Below, piece after piece: positions 28,000-32,708 of a stretch of 32,708 nt of DNA; the first letter of the stretch is position 1; every line of letters starts with the position of its first letter. The translations under genes and the position numbers were made by a program. The DNA is from Acidobacteriota bacterium. Its GTDB lineage: Bacteria > Acidobacteriota > Terriglobia > Terriglobales > Acidobacteriaceae. The notes beneath the pieces were generated by a model. It was given only the letters and a program-made list of their open reading frames with translations. It was not told the DNA's origin and searched no databases. Location: assembly GCA_003225535.1 (NCBI GenBank), contig QIAL01000393.1, positions 3,552-36,259 of the forward strand, read 5' to 3'.

Positions 28000-28265
28000 T
28001 GTACCCTGTCTTCCACACGCGTGCGCTGCGTCAGTATGAGAATCGGCAAGCTGGGTTTCTTCATCCTGAGCTGGCGCAGTACGGCGACGCCATCGAGTTT
28101 TGGGAGATTAAGATCGAGAATGACCGCTTCATAGTCGCAAGCGAGGGCTGCGGATAGAGATTGCTCACCATCCTGGAACGAATCCACGGTGTAATGCTCG
28201 CCTTCCAGGCCCTGCCGGACGAACCTCGCCAGGGCTTCATCGTCTTCTGCAATAAGAATTCGCAT
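27942..28265 (-). pseudogene. Receiver domain of an OmpR-family response regulator, truncated by frameshift at the conserved-Lys region
   Basis: 'MRILIAEDDEALARFVRQGLEGEHYTVD...AVILDLNLPKLDGVAVLRQLR...VQCLDTG' then out-of-frame 'DSPLANCQLAFAP'. The continuation 'FSFSELSARIRALIRR' is in the 26959-27999 frame. Confidence 0.75.
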
Positions 28266-28468
28266 AAAAGTGAACCGTCCTTAATCGAACAGCCCAGTCT
28301 AGTTAGAAAACACTCAAGTTCAGCCGAATATGCGTCACACGAAGGTATAGGCTTGCGGAATTGGGCCTTTGTTTCGAATAGGGAACCAAGTTGCGCGTGT
28401 CGGATCGCGGTTTGAACCTGAGCGGCCAATAGCTTCATCCTTGACCCAACGTGGATAATTCATGATGG

Positions 28469-29773
28469 ATGTCTGATTGGAGTGAACACTTGCGTGTTCT
28501 GAGTGCAGGGACTCTGAAATCCCTGTTTGTGCCGGGCGGAATTTGGTTGCTGGGGGCGGTGCTACTGGTCTACTCCGGTTGGCTGACCGTTGCCTTGCCT
28601 GTGCTCAGTTTTCTGTACTATTGCGCGATTGCCGCAGGAATGCTGCTGGCGTGGAGATTTCACTCAAGCCGCATCTTCTTGTCTTTGTCGGTAGTCTTTC
28701 TGGCGCAGCAGGCGGCAGCCGTTTCTACGGGACAGCCGCCCTTCATCTCGGCCACCTTAACAGCGCTCGCTGTTCTTCTGCCGGTGAATTTCGTTTTGAT
28801 CGCGATGATGCATGAGCGGGGTTTTACCGTTGAATCGGTGGCGCCCGTGGCTCTATTTCTGTTCGTAGAATCCTTAACCGTGACCGTGTTTTGCGGGGCC
28901 GCGGTCCGCGTGCATAGTCTGTCGATTCCGATTGTCCTGCCGCGTTACGCCTTAGCGGTGCCGGCCACGGCTGCCATCTTCTTGAGTGTGCGATTTCTGC
29001 TGAATCGGAAGCCACTTGATAGTGCGTTGTTGTGGTCTTTAGCCTCCTTCTTTCTGGCGCTACGCTCTGCAGCGGCTATACGAACGTCTACGGCGTACTG
29101 GCTCGCCACGGCGTGTATCCTTGCAACCGCCGTCATCGAGAATTCTTACTTGTTGGCGTATCACGACGAACTGACCTCGCTGCCATCGCGGCGCGCATTT
29201 AATGACGCGTTACTGCGGCTGAAGGCTCCCTATTCGATCGCGGTGGTTGATATCGATCATTTCAAGCGTTTCAACGATACGTACGGCCACGACACCGGTG
29301 ATCAAGTCTTACGAATGGTCGCAACCAACTTGGGGAGTGTCACTGGCGGAGGCAAAGCTTACCGTTGCGGCGGCGAGGAGTTCAACATTCTTTTTCCCGG
29401 CAAAACGATTGCCGAAGTCCTGCCACATCTGGAGAAGTTGCGCGTGACAGTTGCGAAGTCCGAATTTCGCATGCGCGGCAATGACCGGCGGCAGCTTCCG
29501 CGCGGACCCGATCGTCGTAACCAACGGAATCGTGCTCGTGCTCGAAAGGGAGATGCCATTCGACGGCTAGCCGAAGGCAAGCCGTCTTCAGTGCTGTCAG
29601 TGACTATAAGCATCGGTGTAGCCACCGCCGCGGCAGAAAGATCCAGTCCGGAAACGGTACTGGAATCCGCCGATAAGGCGCTCTACCGAGCGAAGGCAAA
29701 CGGACGAAACCGGGTCGAGACGGCGGCATCTCCGCAGCGGCGCGTGCGTACCAGGGCAGCCGGGATCGCCTAG
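28469..29773 (+). CDS. Membrane GGDEF-domain diguanylate cyclase
   Basis: N-term multi-TM region; 'YLLAYHDELTSLPSRRAFNDAL', 'AVVDIDHFKRFNDTYGHDTGDQVLRMVA', 'YRCGGEEFNILF', 'TISIGVA'. Confidence 0.92.
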   Translation: MSDWSEHLRVLSAGTLKSLFVPGGIWLLGAVLLVYSGWLTVALPVLSFLYYCAIAAGMLLAWRFHSSRIFLSLSVVFLAQQAAAVSTGQPPFISATLTALAVLLPVNFVLIAMMHERGFTVESVAPVALFLFVESLTVTVFCGAAVRVHSLSIPIVLPRYALAVPATAAIFLSVRFLLNRKPLDSALLWSLASFFLALRSAAAIRTSTAYWLATACILATAVIENSYLLAYHDELTSLPSRRAFNDALLRLKAPYSIAVVDIDHFKRFNDTYGHDTGDQVLRMVATNLGSVTGGGKAYRCGGEEFNILFPGKTIAEVLPHLEKLRVTVAKSEFRMRGNDRRQLPRGPDRRNQRNRARARKGDAIRRLAEGKPSSVLSVTISIGVATAAAERSSPETVLESADKALYRAKANGRNRVETAASPQRRVRTRAAGIA

Positions 29774-29808
29774 GAAGCTTCCAAACAACTGAGACGGGTA
29801 CGTGCGGG

Positions 29809-29848
29809 CCGGACCGTCGACCGTTGGACGGGAAGTGTGACGGTCCGG
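29809..29848. repeat. Perfect 10-bp inverted repeat with 20-nt spacer
   Basis: CCGGACCGTC (29809-29818) ... GACGGTCCGG (29839-29848); flanks extend the pairing imperfectly (ACGTGCGGG / TTCCGTACGT). Confidence 0.7.
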
Positions 29849-29883
29849 TTCCGTACGTTTCGCAAGCACCGCAGGCCGTGCGG

Positions 29884-30045
29884 TCAGCCGGCGGTCGTAG
29901 GTGAGATCGGGCGCTTCCGGCCGCTGCCCCCACATGCGGGGCATTTTATCCGGATAAACGCGACACCCTCGGACTTCCCGTTCAAGTCCACGGGCTTCGC
30001 AACATATCCAGAACCGCCGCAGTTCGGGCAGTCTTCCGGAGCCAC
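29884..30045 (-). CDS. Small DnaJ-type double CxxCGGSG zinc-ribbon protein (53 aa)
   Basis: Manual translation from GTG at 30045: V(M)APEDCPNCGGSGYVAKPVDLNGKSEGVAFIRIKCPACGGSGRKRPISPTTAG*. GGGGGAG lies upstream. Absent from the supplied ORF list, apparently because of its length. Confidence 0.7.
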   Translation of the reverse strand: MAPEDCPNCGGSGYVAKPVDLNGKSEGVAFIRIKCPACGGSGRKRPISPTTAG

Positions 30046-30294
30046 TCCTTCTCCCCCTCGTGTTACGGAAGATTGTCGCGCAGAGGCAAGGAGTTTTCGC
30101 CAAAGATTGTTTTACGTTACGAATCCCGAACAAACCGCCCTAACCCCGCTCGGAATGCCCTATTCAGTCAGGATTCGTAAACAAGGAGAGGGTGGATCAG
30201 ACAAGACTGTGTTTACTTTGCCGATTCCCTCACCTGCTGAGGGGCATAGGAGCTTCGAGTGCCAGCTTGAACGTCCCAGCTTGAAGCGCGCCGG

Positions 30295-30633
30295 TCAGAC
30301 TTGCAGCTTGAAGATTCTATCCATCCGCATCCATTTTTCTCCTGGCTTTGCTTGCGGGAGAGCCTTCTGGAATCTCCACATCAGGTTCTCCCACTCCTGC
30401 ACTTTTGGATTGCGGCGGTCGGCTTCGGTCTTAGCTTCAAAAGAGAAATCTTTGCTGACCTCCATGATCATGAACATGCGCGTTCCGAGCAGATAGATTT
30501 CCATGTCCAAGACGCCTGAGTCTTTTATGCTCTGGATGATCTCGGGCCAGACGTGCTCGTGATGGCGCTTGTATTCGGCGATGAGTTCGGGGTCATCCTT
30601 GAGATCGAGAGTGAGGCAGAAACGACGATGCAT
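30295..30633 (-). CDS. L-rhamnose mutarotase family protein
   Basis: 'MHRRFCLTLDLKDDPELIAEYKRHHEHVWPEIIQSIKDSGVLDMEIYLLGTRMFMIMEVSKDFSF' matches the RhaM family. Confidence 0.9.
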   Translation of the reverse strand: MHRRFCLTLDLKDDPELIAEYKRHHEHVWPEIIQSIKDSGVLDMEIYLLGTRMFMIMEVSKDFSFEAKTEADRRNPKVQEWENLMWRFQKALPQAKPGEKWMRMDRIFKLQV

Positions 30634-31944
30634 TTAAACCTCTCCGGCTGGCACCGCCGACGCAGCTTCCATGGCGACGGAGGGAGAAGGCCGGTATCCC
30701 CGGATTGCAAAATAGAGCACGTAAGCATGGCACACCAGGGGGACCAGGAAAGCACGCTGAATGTTCCACGCATCGGAGATCCGACCCATGATTACGGGAC
30801 AGACGGCTCCTCCGATGATGGACATGACGAGCAGGGACGAGCCGAGCTTTGTGTAAGGGCCGAGGTTCTTAATACTCAGCGCGAAGATGGTCGGGAACAT
30901 GATGGAGTGAAAGAAGCCGAGCAATACGATGGCTGCAACGGTTGGCACGCCAGAGCCAAGCAAAATGATTGTCAGCGAAAGCAACGAACCGGCGGCAAAG
31001 ATGCTGAGCAACCGACTGGGGGCGATTTTGTGCATGATTGCCGAACCGGAGAATCGTCCGAGCATGAAACCAAACAAATGTGCCTGCAGAAAGCGCGCCG
31101 CGATCTTTTCATGCGTTCCGGTTAACGTGAACTCACTGAACCGGATGATAAAGCTGGCGACTCCGACTTGTGCGCCGACATAGCAAAACTGCGCCGCCAC
31201 TCCCTTGATGAGGTGCGGGAATGCCAAGGTTCCACTGAGCTTGGAGTTTCCGCTCCTTGAGGCTGAATCTGCCGACTCCTTAATTTCCGGCAGCTTCGTC
31301 AAGAAGATGAGGGCAGCGATAAAAAGGAAAATTGCGGTGATCACCAGATAAGGTGTCTTCACCATGTTCGCTTCAGAAATGCGATAGTTCAGCAGTTGCG
31401 TCGGCGACATCTCCGCCTGCTGCGCCGGGGTGTACTCGATGCCGGAAAGAATGAATTTCGAGCCCAGCAGCGCGACGAGAAAAGCGCCAGTGGCATTGAA
31501 CGATTGCGCCAGATTCAAGCGCTGCTCAGAGCTTTCCACCGGACCAAGAGTAGTCACGTATGGATTGGCGGCCACCTCCAGCACCGACTGACCGCATGCC
31601 ATCACAAAGAGTGCAAATAGAAAGAAGGCGTAGACCCTTGCTGAGGCGGCTGGAATGAACAGAATCGTTCCCGTCGCGCATACCGCCAGTCCCATCAGGA
31701 TTCCGCGCTTGTACCCGATCCGTTGCATGATCCAGCCCGCAGGCAACGCCGCCAGGAAATACCCGCCGAAGAATGCCGACTGTATGAGGGATGATTGGAA
31801 GTCGGTCAGTCCGAACGCCTTCTTCAGATGCTGGATCAACACATCGTTCAGGTTGACTCCAATGGCCCATACGAAGAACAAGCTCGTCACCATCGTGAGC
31901 GGGACGATGTATCGGCGTTCCGTGACTGGCGCGGATTTCGTCAT
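30634..31944 (-). CDS. fucP: L-fucose:H+ symporter permease (FucP-like MFS)
   Basis: 'YIVPLTMVTSLFFVWAIGVNLNDVLIQHLKKAFGLTDFQSSLIQSAFFGGYFLAALPAGWIMQRIGYKRGI' is typical of FucP. Confidence 0.9.
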   Translation of the reverse strand: MTKSAPVTERRYIVPLTMVTSLFFVWAIGVNLNDVLIQHLKKAFGLTDFQSSLIQSAFFGGYFLAALPAGWIMQRIGYKRGILMGLAVCATGTILFIPAASARVYAFFLFALFVMACGQSVLEVAANPYVTTLGPVESSEQRLNLAQSFNATGAFLVALLGSKFILSGIEYTPAQQAEMSPTQLLNYRISEANMVKTPYLVITAIFLFIAALIFLTKLPEIKESADSASRSGNSKLSGTLAFPHLIKGVAAQFCYVGAQVGVASFIIRFSEFTLTGTHEKIAARFLQAHLFGFMLGRFSGSAIMHKIAPSRLLSIFAAGSLLSLTIILLGSGVPTVAAIVLLGFFHSIMFPTIFALSIKNLGPYTKLGSSLLVMSIIGGAVCPVIMGRISDAWNIQRAFLVPLVCHAYVLYFAIRGYRPSPSVAMEAASAVPAGEV

Positions 31945-31965
31945 TGTGTGGTCTCGGCAGAATTG

Positions 31966-32708
31966 CTATGTCAGGGCACGATCCAGATGCACGTACCCAC
32001 CATCGACGAACAAGTGTTGTCCCGTCGTATGGCTGGACTTTGCGGAGAGCAGAAAGATAACCATCGCTGCGATTTCCTCTGTAGTCGTCATTCGCTTCTC
32101 CAGCGGAATTTTAGAAAGGATGACACTCAGCTTTTCCTCGGGATTCGGGAAGGTGTCCAGCCAACTCCGGTAAAGCGGCGTCATGACCTCGGCGGGAATC
32201 ACCGTGTTGACACGGATTCCATAGGGCAACAGTTCCGCAGCCCATTCGCGGGTAAGCGCCATAATCGCGCCCTTCGATGATGCATAACCAGATGTGCTGC
32301 CCTGCCCTGTAACCGCCGTCTTCGAGCCGATATTTACGATTGATCCGTGTGCCCGTTTCAAGTGCGGCAATGTGTAATGCGCCATGCTGTAGTAGTGAAC
32401 AAGGTTGCGATTGAGCGAAGCCACATATTCCGCGGGGCTTCCCTCCTCAAGACCCACTTTGTCATTGCGTCCGGCATTGTTCACCAGCGCATCGAGTCGT
32501 CCGAACTCTTTCACCGTTTGAGCAACGGGTTTCTCGCAATTGTCCGGGGTGTCGAGATCAATGCTGATCAGACCACACCGGGAGCCGCCACCTGCAATTT
32601 CAGACTGCAGTTTTTCGCCGGCTTTGGCGTCGCGGTCCACAATTACCGGCACGGCACCCTCGCCCGCGCACGCACGGACGATCGCTGCTCCAATACCCTT
32701 CGCGCCGC
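31966..32708 (-). CDS. SDR family oxidoreductase (possible L-fucose dehydrogenase), 5' end beyond window
   Basis: Listed ORF starts at an internal GTG. The same frame continues upstream to the window edge as 'GAKGIGAAIVRACAGEGAVPVIVD' (Rossmann GxxxGIG), so the gene is truncated by the window. 'LVNNAGRND', 'YASSKGA' are SDR motifs. Confidence 0.9.
   Translation of the reverse strand, partial: GAKGIGAAIVRACAGEGAVPVIVDRDAKAGEKLQSEIAGGGSRCGLISIDLDTPDNCEKPVAQTVKEFGRLDALVNNAGRNDKVGLEEGSPAEYVASLNRNLVHYYSMAHYTLPHLKRAHGSIVNIGSKTAVTGQGSTSGYASSKGAIMALTREWAAELLPYGIRVNTVIPAEVMTPLYRSWLDTFPNPEEKLSVILSKIPLEKRMTTTEEIAAMVIFLLSAKSSHTTGQHLFVDGGYVHLDRALT

Noticed and set aside
28061-28438. - strand 125-aa ORF overlapping the receiver domain
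   Set aside because: Alternative frame of the receiver gene; the 27942-28265 frame has the conserved receiver motifs.
28266-28468. Searched for a FliA-like promoter for the second che locus or the GGDEF gene
   Set aside because: Only 'CAGCCGAATA' was seen; it does not keep the GCCGATAA core or spacing.
29837-30496. + strand 219-aa ORF (MTVRFRTFRKHRRPCG...)
   Set aside because: It is antisense to the zinc-ribbon ORF and to the RhaM-like gene; its 'PPHAGHF/PEPPQFGQ' segments are the antisense reading of CxxCGGSG knuckles.
1-32708. CRISPR arrays, tRNA/rRNA genes, transposases or integrases
   Set aside because: No regularly spaced repeat array, no recognisable RNA gene and no transposase/integrase ORF seen by eye; tRNAscan/Infernal were not available, so small RNAs cannot be excluded.

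Overview
This 32.7 kb bacterial chromosomal window is rich in chemotaxis genes. By protein style (MCP/CheA/HDOD content, YMGG-like lipoprotein, MA-like TPR peptidase) it looks Acidobacteriota-like, but that is inference. Locus 1 has cheY-cheX on the + strand. On the - strand it has cheA-cheW, an OprB-like porin, an MCP, and cheB-cheR-HDOD. Locus 2 (about 23.9-28.3 kb, - strand) has a second cheR-HDOD-cheB set downstream of an odd, frameshifted response regulator fused to a MotB/OmpA-like protein. Between them are housekeeping/accessory genes: HAD dehalogenase, lipoprotein, PNPOx-like protein, YhaM-like exonuclease, SurA-like PPIase, PP2C phosphatase, TPR-metallopeptidase and M1 aminopeptidase. 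The right end has a GGDEF protein, an unlisted small zinc-ribbon ORF, and an L-fucose/rhamnose-type sugar cluster (RhaM-like mutarotase, FucP-like permease, SDR). The main items for follow-up are: (i) a 971-aa protein joining a DUF2235 alpha/beta-hydrolase, one TM helix and a RoxA-like dihaem cytochrome c domain; (ii) four sigma28/FliA-like promoters read by eye, one of them in front of a porin; (iii) the response regulator/MotB chimera carrying an apparent 22-nt deletion; (iv) a CheA with a tandem MshEN-like repeat in place of a standard P2 region; (v) two copies of a translationally coupled cheR-HDOD module.
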